Shown piece after piece: positions 1-7,925 of a stretch of DNA of 39,203 bases. The stretch lies in contig CANJXY010000012.1 in assembly GCA_947478925.1 (NCBI GenBank), positions 1 to 39,203 of the forward strand. The letters run 5' to 3'. Source of the DNA: Hyphomonadaceae bacterium. Lineage in GTDB: Bacteria; Pseudomonadota; Alphaproteobacteria; Caulobacterales; Hyphomonadaceae. The notes below the pieces were generated by a model. The model saw only the letters and a list, made by a program, of their open reading frames with translations. It had not been told where the DNA came from and made no database searches. Position 1 is the stretch's first letter. The number at the start of each line of letters is the position of its first letter. The position numbers and the translations under genes were made by a program.

Positions 1-57
1 CGCAGCGAAAGTCGCCACGCCTGCATAGTCGAGCACCGAAAGCAGGCTGATCGCCAT
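1..57 (-). CDS. TRIC-like (UPF0126) membrane protein, N-terminal fragment
   Basis: Only the first 19 codons lie in the window; the gene continues beyond the left edge. Reading the minus strand from the ATG at 57 gives MAISLLSVLDYAGVATFAA. This closely resembles the start of the first membrane helix of the TRIC / UPF0126 (YicG-like) channel family, where an LLDxxGxxxFAxSGA pattern is usual. Members of that family are inner-membrane proteins with two three-helix repeats, related to trimeric intracellular cation channels. I see no strong Shine-Dalgarno sequence. The gene diverges from the small exported protein that follows. The call rests on 19 residues, so another membrane protein is possible. 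Confidence 0.5.
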   Translation of the reverse strand, partial: MAISLLSVLDYAGVATFAA

Positions 58-145
58 CCTGGCACACACCCTCAATTGCCAATTCGTCACGGAGCGGCAT
101 AGCCTCTGACATCGTCGGGAAGCCAGTACCCAGGGAGAAAAGGCC

Positions 146-565
146 ATACGCCTGATCCACGCGATCGCAGGCCTCCTTGTCGCCGCTACAGCCGGCGCGG
201 CGGGGTTTTGCGCTGTGGGTTTGGCGCAGACGGCCGCGATGCCCGGAAACAAGATCGAGGCGAAGTTTGCCGGGGGTTTCCGGCCCGACGCCTGCCGCTG
301 GCCCCGCGCGGCGCGACAACAGCAGCTGTCCGGATGCTGCCAGATGGATCTCGATATCGACGCGGCCGGCAACATGGTGCGTGGCGATGGCGTCTGCAGC
401 GATCCCATGTTCCTCGAGCCGACGCTGCGCTGCCTCGCCGCTCAGACCTTCATACCCGCCCGCCGCAACGGCCAGACAGTCGCCGACCAGCACCACATGG
501 AATACGAATGGCGCGCGACAACGCCGGCGGGCCGTGACCTGTGCAACAAGCTCAAGACAAGCTGA
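146..565 (+). CDS. small exported protein with TonB-C-like domain; start codon apparently ATA
   Basis: The frame is open from 110 to the TGA at 563-565. From 146 it reads a short basic start (IRLIHAIAG) and a hydrophobic Ala/Gly/Leu stretch typical of a signal peptide, then a mature part with CCQMDLDIDAAGNM, two further Cys and a TFIPARRNGQ motif, resembling the C-terminal TonB-like domain of small periplasmic energy-transducer-type proteins. The first ordinary start in frame is GTG at 215, which would delete nearly all of the signal peptide. A purine-rich Shine-Dalgarno stretch (AGGGAGA, 132-138) sits about 7 bases before an ATA codon at 146, exactly where an ATG would be expected. CTG at 152 is another option. 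Either a rare start is used, or a start-codon mutation has weakened the gene. No partner genes are adjacent; the function is unknown. Confidence 0.5.
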   Translation: MRLIHAIAGLLVAATAGAAGFCAVGLAQTAAMPGNKIEAKFAGGFRPDACRWPRAARQQQLSGCCQMDLDIDAAGNMVRGDGVCSDPMFLEPTLRCLAAQTFIPARRNGQTVADQHHMEYEWRATTPAGRDLCNKLKTS

Positions 566-599
566 CGCGACGGGTGGAGACCTTTAAGGAAGTCGGCAA

Positions 600-1154
600 G
601 TGTCGCGAGGGAGTGGTTCGGTGGATTTTGTCTCCAGGTTTGCAGCAAGCGGCGATGCGGCGCTCTACTGGTCGGAGCTGGCGCGCAATTGGGCCTCGGC
701 CTTCACATTCGTAGCGGCGCTGCTCGCCGGCATCTTCGGCCTGTTCCGCTACCTGCGGTCCGAACGTATGCGCCAGACCGAGCAGATCCGCGAACTCTAC
801 AAGAGCTTCTTCGAGTCCGAGAAATACCGCCGTGTCCGCTTCGTGCTCGCTAATCCCGAAGCCCCGGAATTCTCCGTCTTGAAGGCCGAGCTCGCAACGC
901 CCGGCATGCCCAAGCCGCTCGAGGGCGAGCTGATCGACCTGCTCAATTTTCTCGAATTCGTCTCCGGTCTCACCCGGCGTGGTCTGGTGTCCCGCAGCGA
1001 CATCGACTGGATGTTCGCCAACTATATCGAGCGCGTCATCGCCGTCGATTTCGTCCGGGAGTACGTCAAGCGCCAGGACTTCGACGAACTCAACGGCGCG
1101 GTCCGCAAGGCCGAGCGCGCAAAAGCCAGGGCGGACGCAGCGAAAGCGAGATAG
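600..1154 (+). CDS. one-TM hypothetical protein
   Basis: A 184-residue protein that I do not recognise with confidence. It has a short N-terminal stretch, one hydrophobic helix at about residues 31-52 ([18 protein letters not shown]), then a charged, mainly helical cytoplasmic-looking part rich in Arg, Glu and aromatic residues, ending in a Lys/Ala/Arg-rich tail. The layout resembles DUF4760-like small membrane-anchored proteins, but the match is weak. The GTG at 600 follows AAGGAAG (588-594). A GTG at 621 (residue 8) follows GAGGGAG and is an equally good start. Third-position G/C bias supports real coding. It lies 34 bases after the preceding gene and 109 bases before recR, so co-transcription is possible but not shown. 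Confidence 0.6.
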   Translation: MSRGSGSVDFVSRFAASGDAALYWSELARNWASAFTFVAALLAGIFGLFRYLRSERMRQTEQIRELYKSFFESEKYRRVRFVLANPEAPEFSVLKAELATPGMPKPLEGELIDLLNFLEFVSGLTRRGLVSRSDIDWMFANYIERVIAVDFVREYVKRQDFDELNGAVRKAERAKARADAAKAR

Positions 1155-1263
1155 CGCCTGTGGACGGGCGTCCTTGCGCGCCGGGACGATGCCGCACCCG
1201 CACAGGTGTTTGCGCGAACCGCGAGGACGACTATGTCCGGTGGAGCAACGCAGCAGGCGCCCC

Positions 1264-1863
1264 ATGAACAACCGATCGGCCGGTCCTGAAATCATCCGTC
1301 TGATGGACCTCCTGTCCAAGCTGCCGGGACTTGGGCCCCGCTCAGCCAGGCGCGCCGCCCTGCACCTGCTCAAGAAGCGCGACCAGCTTCTCTCGCCCTT
1401 AGCCGCCGCCATGGCGGATGCCGCCGCCAAGGTCGCGATCTGCAGCCAGTGCGGGAATTTCGACACCGTGAACCCGTGCTCAGTTTGTGCCGCTCCGGGA
1501 CGGGACAGCGGCATCATCTGCGCGGTCGAGGAGGTCGGCGATCTCTGGGCGATGGAACGCACCGGCGTGTTCCGCGGGCGTTATCACGTGGTCGGCGGAA
1601 CCCTGTCGCCGCTGGACGGCGTCAGGCCCGAAGATCTCAACATTGCCGGACTTGTCGAACGGGCCAGCAATCCAGATGTGCGCGAAGTAATCCTTGCGCT
1701 CAATGCGACTGTGGACGGGCAGACGACTGCGCACTACATCACCGACAGGCTTGCTCATCTTCCGGTGAAGGTGACGCGGCTGGCCCACGGTGTGCCGGTG
1801 GGGGGGGAACTCGATCACCTGGACGATGGCACGATCGCGGCTGCTATGGCATCGCGCAGGTAA
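1264..1863 (+). CDS. recR: recombination mediator protein RecR
   Basis: RecR acts with RecO (and RecF) to load RecA on SSB-coated single-stranded DNA at gaps. The product is 199 residues, the usual length. It shows the N-terminal helix-hairpin-helix region ([15 protein letters not shown], about residues 15-30), the four-cysteine zinc finger (CSQC...CSVC, about residues 60-75) and a Toprim domain with [15 protein letters not shown] and [15 protein letters not shown]. The frame is open further upstream, but the ATG at 1264 gives the family-standard N terminus, so the upstream extension is not counted. In many bacteria recR follows dnaX and ybaB; that context is absent here. A small membrane protein starts 21 bases downstream. 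Confidence 0.96.
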   Translation: MNNRSAGPEIIRLMDLLSKLPGLGPRSARRAALHLLKKRDQLLSPLAAAMADAAAKVAICSQCGNFDTVNPCSVCAAPGRDSGIICAVEEVGDLWAMERTGVFRGRYHVVGGTLSPLDGVRPEDLNIAGLVERASNPDVREVILALNATVDGQTTAHYITDRLAHLPVKVTRLAHGVPVGGELDHLDDGTIAAAMASRR

Positions 1864-1884
1864 CAATTACGGCTGGGGCGTCCC

Positions 1885-2133
1885 ATGGTGAAACGCAATC
1901 ATGTTCCGGTTCTGCTGACGGTCGCCGCCGTTGGCGTCGGTGTCGGCATTGGCATGTGGCTGATGCGCGACCAGATCAAAGCGGCCGCCCAGAAAGCCCG
2001 CAAGGCCAGCCGCAACTTCCGCGACCCGCTTGACGTGTTCAGCGCCGATGTTCCGGATGCCGCCTTCGAAGGCGTCGCGAATTTCCCCTACATGCCCGAA
2101 GGCTGGCGCCCCAAGCGCGGCGTGCGGGACTGA
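1885..2133 (+). CDS. small one-TM hypothetical protein
   Basis: An 82-residue protein of unknown function starting at an ATG 21 bases after the recR stop, so probably in the same transcript. Residues 8-26 (PVLLTVAAVGVGVGIGMWL) form a Gly/Val-rich membrane helix. They are followed by a basic Ala/Lys/Arg helix and a C-terminal part with DPLDVF and ending in PEGWRPKRGVRD. The N-in orientation and basic juxtamembrane segment would place most of the chain in the cytoplasm. I do not recognise a family. Codon bias and position support a real gene. Confidence 0.65.
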   Translation: MVKRNHVPVLLTVAAVGVGVGIGMWLMRDQIKAAAQKARKASRNFRDPLDVFSADVPDAAFEGVANFPYMPEGWRPKRGVRD

Positions 2134-2271
2134 CGCCGATCTCGCGGGTGCACCGCTCCGTTCGCAGCTGAAGCGGTTCTTCCCGGAGCCCGTTCGCGCG
2201 ATAGGAGAATCGGGCAACCGTCCGACGCCCTCTGGTTGATCGGAACAAATAATGAACGTATGGTCGCGGGC

Positions 2272-3684
2272 ATGACACTCGATATCGTGCACATCATCCT
2301 GGGCCTGATCGCGCTTGCTGCTGCCGCCGCGGCCTTCGTGTTCTCGCAGCGCAAGCCGCCTGATACCGCCCATCTTTCGGCTGAGCTGGAAGAGCGCAAG
2401 CGCGAGGTCGGGTCGCTGAAGTCCGAGCGCGATGAACTCCGCCGCCGGGCGGAGACAGCCGAACGCGCTCACGCCGCCGACGTCGCCAAGATGGCCGAGC
2501 GTGACGCCAGCATGGTGCGCGAACGCGAACAGCTGGCGAAAATGCAGACCGACAGCGAAGGGCGTTTCAAGCAGCTCGCCGAAGCCGCGTTGCTGAAGTC
2601 GCAGCAACAATTCGTGCAGATCGCCGACGAGACGCTGAAGAAGCACAAGGAAGGGGCCGAGGGCGAATTCGGCAAGATGCTGAAGCCGATCCAGGAAACC
2701 TTCGGCCAGTTCCGCGAGAAGGTCGAAGCGATCCAGAAGGTCAGCGCCGAAGATCGCGCCAAGCTGGAAGAACAGATCCGTGGTGTCAGTGAAAGCGTGC
2801 GCAAGACGGAGTCCGCTGCCGGCAAACTGGCCAATGCCTTGTCCACCACCCGCCATGGCGGACGGTGGGGCGAGGAGACCCTGCGCAACGTGCTCGAGAT
2901 GGCGGGCCTGTCGCCCTATGCCGACTTCACCGAGCAGAACTCCTCCGAGACCGAGAAAGGCCGCATCCGGCCCGACGTCATCATCCGCATGCCTGGCGGG
3001 CGCGAACTGGTGATCGATTCCAAGGTATCGCTGGACGATTATCTCGCCGCCTCTAGCGAGCCGGATCCAGCGAAGAAATCAGACTTCCTCGCCGCCCACG
3101 CCGCAAAGGTCCGCGCACACGTCACCAACCTTGCACGCAAGGATTACTGGAAGGGCTTTTCCGACCGGGTCGATTTCGTCGCCATGTTCATGCCGGGCGA
3201 GAATTTCTACGCCGCCGTGCTGGAATACGACCGGGACATATTCGACTTTGCGTCGAAGAACTCCGTGATCATCGTGACACCCTCGACGCTCATCGCCCTC
3301 GCCAAGGCTGTCGCCTATGGCTGGCGGCAGGAGCAGGCGGCCCGCAATGCCGAGCAGGCGGTTGAACTGGGGCGCGAGCTCTACCAGCGCCTGTCTGTCA
3401 TGACCGAGCACATGGGCAAGGTCGGCTCCAACCTCGACAAGGCGGTCGACAGTTACAATTCCATGGTCGGTTCCTACGACCGAAAAGTGATCCCGCAGCT
3501 ACGCCGCTTCGAGGACTTGCAGATCCCAACCGAGAACAAGGCGATCGAGTCGCCGCCCGAACTCTCAGTAAAGGCCCGTAGCCCGCAGGCCCAACTCACC
3601 GAGGTGAAGGAGACAAAGACGGCGGATGCGCCGCTGTTCGACGCCCTCCCGCCCGCCGCTGCATCCAGCGCGAAACGCAAATAG
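2272..3684 (+). CDS. rmuC: DNA recombination protein RmuC
   Basis: RmuC-family protein (PF02646 type). RmuC limits inversions between short inverted repeats in E. coli and has a nuclease-like core. The product has an N-terminal membrane helix (IVHIILGLIALAAAAAAFVF), a long Glu/Arg/Lys-rich coiled coil (about residues 30-150), then the conserved core containing GGRWGEETLRNVLEMAG, IRPDVIIRMPGGRELVIDSK and SLDDYLAA, with PGENFYAAVLE and ILVTPSTLIAL-like VTPSTLIALAKAVAYGWRQE. A Pro/Lys tail ends the protein. The ATG at 2272 gives a normal N terminus of 470 residues; ATG 2260 and TTG 2236 in the same frame would add 4 or 12 residues. There is no clear Shine-Dalgarno sequence for any of the three. 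Confidence 0.93.
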   Translation: MTLDIVHIILGLIALAAAAAAFVFSQRKPPDTAHLSAELEERKREVGSLKSERDELRRRAETAERAHAADVAKMAERDASMVREREQLAKMQTDSEGRFKQLAEAALLKSQQQFVQIADETLKKHKEGAEGEFGKMLKPIQETFGQFREKVEAIQKVSAEDRAKLEEQIRGVSESVRKTESAAGKLANALSTTRHGGRWGEETLRNVLEMAGLSPYADFTEQNSSETEKGRIRPDVIIRMPGGRELVIDSKVSLDDYLAASSEPDPAKKSDFLAAHAAKVRAHVTNLARKDYWKGFSDRVDFVAMFMPGENFYAAVLEYDRDIFDFASKNSVIIVTPSTLIALAKAVAYGWRQEQAARNAEQAVELGRELYQRLSVMTEHMGKVGSNLDKAVDSYNSMVGSYDRKVIPQLRRFEDLQIPTENKAIESPPELSVKARSPQAQLTEVKETKTADAPLFDALPPAAASSAKRK

Positions 3685-3711
3685 CGCCATCCCTGCGCCG
3701 AACCGTCACGG

Positions 3712-4049
3712 TCAGCAGACCGACTGCGGTCCCGGTCCTGCGCCTTTTAGCGATTGGGGGCCGGGCAGCGGTTCGCAGCGCTGAAAGGGTTGAGGCTCAG
3801 GCTCGCCGGGGCCGTGGTCTTCTCCCACATCGCGCAAGCGAGGGGTCCCGGCGTCCATGGCGGCCACGCCGTCTGGCTCGACCAGGCCGGTGAAGCCGCC
3901 GCGTTTGTCTTCGTCGCCATCACTCTCGGACAGGTTCCCCCGGAATTCATGCAACAGGTGGTCGAACGCCCGTTCATGGCGCGAGGGGCGCGGCTGGCCC
4001 GCACGCGGCCCCGACCTGCAGGTGTCGCGTGACCCAAGATTCTAAAGGG
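3712..4049 (-). CDS. uncertain acidic ORF in the rmuC-def interval
   Basis: The 427-base stretch between rmuC and def has no recognised gene. The best candidate is this minus-strand frame, open from a stop near 4050 down to 3712. It has strong G/C third positions and an even composition (FDHLLHEFRGNLSESDGDED, then acidic and Pro-rich segments). It lacks an ATG near its start; TTG at 3954 would give an 80-residue protein. A plus-strand frame at 3754-4032 overlaps it and also looks plausible (SHIAQARG, FVAITLGQVPPEF). Neither resembles a known family. This may be a decayed gene. Just upstream of def, TTGACC at 4077-4082 is a possible -35 element with only a weak -10 (TAGCTA at 4100). Confidence 0.2.
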
Positions 4050-4111
4050 TTCAATGCTTCTGTTACGCGCGCTCACTTGACCTTCAGCGCCCCTCTTCAT
4101 AGCTAGCCATC

Positions 4112-4627
4112 ATGGCCATCCGACCCATCCTCACCGTTCCAGACCCCGTGCTGAAGCAGGTCTCGAAATCCGTCGACAAGGTCACGGATGACACCCGCCG
4201 CCTTATGGATGACATGCTGGAGACGATGTACGCGGCCCCGGGGATTGGGCTTGCCGCCGTGCAGATCGGCGAGCCCGTACGCGTGATCGTGATGGACCTC
4301 GCCAAGGAAGGCGAAGCGCCCGAGCCACGCCATTTCGTAAACCCGGAAATCCTCGAGACCGATGGCGACAAGCAGGCCTACGAGGAAGGCTGCCTGTCAG
4401 TGCCGGATTTCTACGACGAGGTCGAAAGACCCAAGCGCGTGAAACTCCGCTATCTCAATTACAAGGGAGAGCAGGTCGAGGAGTGGGCGGAAGGCATGTA
4501 TGCCGTCTGCATCCAGCACGAGATGGACCACCTGCAGGGCACGCTCTTCATCGACCACCTGTCGCGCCTCAAGCGCACTTTCGCGATCAACAAAGTCAAG
4601 AAAGCCAAGAAGCGCGACGCGGCCTAG
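4112..4627 (+). CDS. def: peptide deformylase
   Basis: Removes the N-terminal formyl group from nascent proteins using a ferrous (or zinc) ion. The product of 171 residues has the usual length and all three family motifs: [10 protein letters not shown] (44-53), EGCLSVP (92-98, metal ligand Cys94) and QHEMDHLQG (135-143, ligands His136 and His140, catalytic Glu137). The C-terminal tail is Lys-rich ([11 protein letters not shown]), common in alphaproteobacterial type I enzymes. The ATG follows the stretch TAGCTAGCCATC, with no good Shine-Dalgarno sequence. def is often followed by fmt; here it instead ends 6 bases from the convergent flgH. Confidence 0.97.
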   Translation: MAIRPILTVPDPVLKQVSKSVDKVTDDTRRLMDDMLETMYAAPGIGLAAVQIGEPVRVIVMDLAKEGEAPEPRHFVNPEILETDGDKQAYEEGCLSVPDFYDEVERPKRVKLRYLNYKGEQVEEWAEGMYAVCIQHEMDHLQGTLFIDHLSRLKRTFAINKVKKAKKRDAA

Positions 4628-4633
4628 GTCATC

Positions 4634-5368
4634 CTAGAACGGCGTGATCTGGTCGTAGATCAGCTTGCCGTACTTGTCGCGCTGCACGGCGGAGATGTCG
4701 CCGCGACCGCCGTACGAAATGCGCGCCTCGGCGATCTTGGTGTGTGCGATCGTGTTGTCTGAGGCGACATCCTCCGGACGGATCACGCCCGACACCAGAA
4801 GTTCACGAAGCTCGTTGTTGATCTTCACTTCCTGGCTGCCGCCGATCACCATGTTGCCATTGGGCAGGATGTCGGTGATCACCGCCGCCACCGTGAGGTT
4901 CACGGTCTCCTGACGGTTCACCGAACCGGTCCCGTTCGACGCCGAAGTCGACCCGAAGTCCACGCCCGGCGAGAGCGAAGGGGTGCCGGGCAAAGCTTTG
5001 GTGATCATGTCCTCAAGACCTAGCGCTGCGTTGAGGCTGGTGTCGGTCGAGCTGGTACGACTGCGCGCCGAAGTGTTCTTGAGCTGCGCAGAATCCGCGA
5101 TCTCGATGTTGACCGTCAGGATGTCGCCGATCTTGCTGGCGCGCTGGTCGTTGAAGAAAGAGCGCGCACCCGTGCGCCAGAGCGAGTTCGGCGCCGCAGT
5201 TTCGACGATCGGGGTCGGCAGCGGCATCGATACGCGCTGCGAGCTTGCAAAGGTCGCGGGATTCTGGATCGCGGTCAGCTGCGGCGGCGCAACCGCCTCG
5301 CTAAGACCGGCGCATCCGCCCAGCATCAAAGCGGCAAGACCGGCGCCGGTCGTGATCGTTTTCTTCAT
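4634..5368 (-). CDS. flgH: flagellar L-ring protein FlgH
   Basis: FlgH forms the L ring in the outer membrane around the flagellar rod. The product is a lipoprotein: MKKTITTGAGLAALMLGGC ends in a lipobox with Cys at residue 19. The family core is clear, with SLWRTGARSFFNDQRASKIGDILTV, NTSARSRTSS, VNLTVAAVITDILPNGNMVI, GVIRPEDVASDNTIAHTKIAEARISYGGRGDIS and a C-terminal YDQITPF. I chose the ATG at 5368 because GGGGTGA lies 6 bases upstream and it gives a normal signal peptide. An ATG at 5395 overlaps the flgA stop as ATGA and would add nine residues, so coupled initiation there cannot be excluded. It is the last gene of the flgF-flgG-flgA-flgH operon. Confidence 0.95.
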   Translation of the reverse strand: MKKTITTGAGLAALMLGGCAGLSEAVAPPQLTAIQNPATFASSQRVSMPLPTPIVETAAPNSLWRTGARSFFNDQRASKIGDILTVNIEIADSAQLKNTSARSRTSSTDTSLNAALGLEDMITKALPGTPSLSPGVDFGSTSASNGTGSVNRQETVNLTVAAVITDILPNGNMVIGGSQEVKINNELRELLVSGVIRPEDVASDNTIAHTKIAEARISYGGRGDISAVQRDKYGKLIYDQITPF

Positions 5369-5394
5369 CGCAGTCACCCCAGTTGGGAGTCGCA

Positions 5395-6123
5395 TCAGTT
5401 GACGCTGGCTTCGCCATGGCCGATGGCCACCGCGTCGATCGAGCGTTTGGAATAGCTGTTCAGAACGCGTACGGGCTGGCCCATCGCTGCCTCGTTCTGT
5501 GCAACGCCGTCCACAGACAGGCGCACGCCCGGCGCAGTGTAGACGATGGCGACCGGGTCGCCCTTGCGGATCACGGACGCCGCCTTGATGTCTGATGCCT
5601 GCACGGGCTGGCCAGCCTTCAGTGTGCGCCGCGCTTCCGTCCCGATGGCTGTATCCATGTCGACGCTGCGCAGGGTGCGGCCTGCCGGCTGGGCCTGCAG
5701 TTCAACGTCGTTGGCGGTGATCACCTCACCACGCGTTATGTCGCGCACAAGGACGAGGATTTCGGCGCCCGCCTGCGCCGGCTGGCCGATCTGCCGAGCA
5801 GGATTGGCGGGACGCGCGACATTTGCAGGCGGCGCGACCGTCGCGTTGCCGGCAGAGCGTGTCACCATGACAGGCTGGTCGAGCGGAATTGCGAGGATAA
5901 CGCCCGCACCCTTGGCCGTGGCGATCAGGAAGGCAGGGTCGAGCGACAGCGTCTGTCCCGCCGGCGGTGTGGGCCCGATCAGTATCCCCGCGGCCGTGCC
6001 TGTCACCGGCGCAACGTCGCCCAGCGTGATCCAGTCGCCGCTCACCGGCTTTGGCGCGCGCTGCGCCGTGGCCGGTGCAGCCAGCATGACGAGACCAAGT
6101 GAAAGGGCTACGATGCGGATCAT
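5395..6123 (-). CDS. flgA: flagellar P-ring assembly chaperone FlgA
   Basis: FlgA is a periplasmic chaperone needed for P-ring (FlgI) assembly. The 242-residue product starts with a signal peptide (MIRIVALSLGLVMLAAPATA) and carries an SAF-type domain in its second half: LVRDITRGEVITANDVE, then RTLKAGQPVQASDIK, RKGDPVAIVYTAPG and LSVDGVAQNEAAMGQPVRV, ending with SKRSIDAVAIG. These are standard features of FlgA C termini. The ATG is 5 bases after the flgG stop and follows AAGG. Its TGA overlaps a possible upstream start of flgH. The position between flgG and flgH matches the Caulobacter order. Confidence 0.93.
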   Translation of the reverse strand: MIRIVALSLGLVMLAAPATAQRAPKPVSGDWITLGDVAPVTGTAAGILIGPTPPAGQTLSLDPAFLIATAKGAGVILAIPLDQPVMVTRSAGNATVAPPANVARPANPARQIGQPAQAGAEILVLVRDITRGEVITANDVELQAQPAGRTLRSVDMDTAIGTEARRTLKAGQPVQASDIKAASVIRKGDPVAIVYTAPGVRLSVDGVAQNEAAMGQPVRVLNSYSKRSIDAVAIGHGEASVN

Positions 6124-6128
6124 GTGCC

Positions 6129-6914
6129 TTATCGCAGGTTGGCGGTGGAGCGCAGCATCTCGTCGGTCGTGGTGATGACCTTGGAGTTCATCTCATAAGC
6201 GCGCTGCGCCGTGATCAGCGCCGAGATTTCAGTCACCGCATTGACGTTGGATGTCTCCAGAAAGCCCTGCTGCAGCGTGCCGAAGCCCACTGAACCCGGC
6301 ACGCCGCGATTGGCCGCGCCCGAAGCTGGCGTCTCGAGGAAGGAGTTGTCGCCCATGGCTTCAAGGCCCGCCGGATTGACGAAGCGGGCCAGTTCCAGCG
6401 CGCCAACATCCTGCGGCGCCGAGCCATCGGCCATGATCGCCTGCACCGTACCCTGACGGTTGATCGAGACGCCTACCGCATCCGCCGGCACGCTGATGCC
6501 AGGCGCGACGACGAAGCCGTCCTCGGTCACGATCTGGCCATCCGGCGACAGCGAGAAATTGCCGGCGCGCGTGTAGGCATCGCGCCCGTCGGGAAGCTGC
6601 ACCACGAAATAGCCATCGCCCTGGATGGCGACGTCGTAGAGGTTCTGCGTCTGCGTGACCGAGCCCTGTTCGGTGACGCGATAGACCGACCCGGTCTTGA
6701 CGCCCACGCCGACCTGAACGCCGGTTGGGACGATCGTGCCCGCGTCCGACGAGGTCACGCCCATGCGCTCCACGTTCTGGTACAGCAGATCCTGGAATTC
6801 GGCGCGCTGGCGCTTGAACCCCGTCGTATTCATGTTCGCGATGTTGTTCGCGATCACCTCGACGTTGAGCTGCTGGGCCTGCATGCCCGTGGCGGCGGTG
6901 TTCAGTGCGCGCAT
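6129..6914 (-). CDS. flgG: flagellar distal rod protein FlgG
   Basis: FlgG builds the distal rod that crosses the periplasm and outer membrane. The product has 261 residues, the standard length. It begins with the family N terminus MRALNTAATGMQAQQLNVEV followed by IANNIANMNTTGFKRQRAEF, contains the LYDVAIQGDGYFVVQLPDGR and YTRAGNFSLSPDGQIVTEDG motifs, and ends with the rod-type heptad helix (NVNAVTEISALITAQRAYEM, then NSKVITTTDEMLRSTANLR). GAGGAG sits 8 bases upstream of the ATG. It follows flgF by 19 bases in the same operon. Confidence 0.98.
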   Translation of the reverse strand: MRALNTAATGMQAQQLNVEVIANNIANMNTTGFKRQRAEFQDLLYQNVERMGVTSSDAGTIVPTGVQVGVGVKTGSVYRVTEQGSVTQTQNLYDVAIQGDGYFVVQLPDGRDAYTRAGNFSLSPDGQIVTEDGFVVAPGISVPADAVGVSINRQGTVQAIMADGSAPQDVGALELARFVNPAGLEAMGDNSFLETPASGAANRGVPGSVGFGTLQQGFLETSNVNAVTEISALITAQRAYEMNSKVITTTDEMLRSTANLR

Positions 6915-6933
6915 GTGAGCGGCTCCTCAGACA

Positions 6934-7665
6934 TTATCCGACTTTGGCGAGTTTATCGATCGACGCGCCGCGCAGTTCATCCGCCTGCGACAGCATCTTG
7001 GCGACCGACGTATAGGCGCGGCTGATGTCGATCATATCTGTCAGTTCAAGCACGGCGTTGACGTTCGAGCCTTCGACCATGCCCGCCGCGATGCGGACGT
7101 CGGTCGCCGGCTGCGGTTGTTCGTCCGTGGCTTTCCACAGGTTCGACCCCATGCGCTCCAGCGCGCCCGGGGTCTGGAACTTCATCACCTTGAGTGCGCC
7201 GAGGATCACGCCATCCTGGCTGATCGATCCTTCACGCGAGACAGAGAGAGGACCGCCCGCCGGGTTCACAGTGATCGGGCCACCTTCACCCATCACCGGA
7301 TCGCCATTGTGGGTCACCACTTCGCCCTTGTCGTTGAGACCAAAGCGTCCATCGCGCGTGTAGGCCGTGCCAGCCTGCGATTGCACTTCGAAGAAACCGT
7401 CGCCCTCGAGCGCGAAATCCAGCGGGTTGCCGGTCTGCTCGAGCGGGCCAGTGGAAAAATCGCGCTGCAACGTCCAGGCGTCGGCAAACGACACTTCCTG
7501 CGGCTGGTCAGACGCTGCCGCCGGCTTCTCGGTCAGCGCGCGCGACACCACATGCTCGACCTTGAAGCCGGACGTGGTGAGGTTCGCCAGATTGTTAGCG
7601 GTCGTGTCCATCCGCTTTTGCAGCACTTGCTGCGCGGACAGGCCGACCATGAATGAATTGTCCAT
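6934..7665 (-). CDS. flgF: flagellar proximal rod protein FlgF
   Basis: FlgF is a proximal-rod subunit. The 243-residue product opens with MDNSFMVGLSAQQVLQKRMD and TTANNLANLTTSGFKVE, has the NPLDFALEGDGFFEVQSQAG and YTRDGRFGLNDKGEVVTHNG motifs and a C-terminal helix (VEGSNVNAVLELTDMIDISR). It is the first gene of the minus-strand flagellar operon and is divergent from fliL, so its promoter lies in 7666-7925. Two G/C-rich inverted repeats lie in its upstream region, one with arms at 7722-7727 and 7738-7743. I found no convincing sigma-54 GG-N10-GC element there, although flgF promoters in Caulobacter are sigma-54 dependent. Confidence 0.96.
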   Translation of the reverse strand: MDNSFMVGLSAQQVLQKRMDTTANNLANLTTSGFKVEHVVSRALTEKPAAASDQPQEVSFADAWTLQRDFSTGPLEQTGNPLDFALEGDGFFEVQSQAGTAYTRDGRFGLNDKGEVVTHNGDPVMGEGGPITVNPAGGPLSVSREGSISQDGVILGALKVMKFQTPGALERMGSNLWKATDEQPQPATDVRIAAGMVEGSNVNAVLELTDMIDISRAYTSVAKMLSQADELRGASIDKLAKVG

Positions 7666-7925
7666 GGGCCGCCGTTCGTCTCCACGCTGCGGTTTTGCGG
7701 CGGTGGATCCAGGCTGGGCAGGTCCGCGTTTTCTGCGGCGGACGCGAAAGTCAGCCTGCAGAATGGGCCGCTGGGGTTAACGGTGTATTGCCAGGCGGCC
7801 CCTCCCGGCAGGCTTTCACCCGGCAGGAATTGCCCATCTCCACTAATCCTTAACCTTCCGCGGACGAATTTGCCGGGTGGCCCGGGCTGTCCGGACCTCA
7901 ACTGATTCACCGGGATTGTCTGTCC
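7666..7925. promoter_or_regulatory. divergent flgF / fliL promoter region with TTAAC half-sites
   Basis: This 260-base region must contain the promoters of both flagellar operons. It has TTAAC at 7777-7781 and TTAACC at 7850-7855. In Caulobacter the master regulator CtrA binds TTAA-N7-TTAA(C) sites and TTAACCAT half-sites and drives fliLM. Here only half-sites are visible, without a second arm at the right distance. The one at 7850 is about 75 bases upstream of the fliL ATG. Several G/C inverted repeats lie on the flgF side. The regulatory role is inferred from position and resemblance only. Confidence 0.3.

Noticed and set aside
979-1263. Upstream extension of the recR reading frame to 979
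   Set aside because: The extra sequence is a shadow of the preceding gene in another frame; the ATG at 1264 gives the normal RecR N terminus.
7826-7870. GG...TTGC patterns upstream of fliL as sigma-54 promoters
   Set aside because: The spacing between GG and GC is eight bases rather than the required ten.
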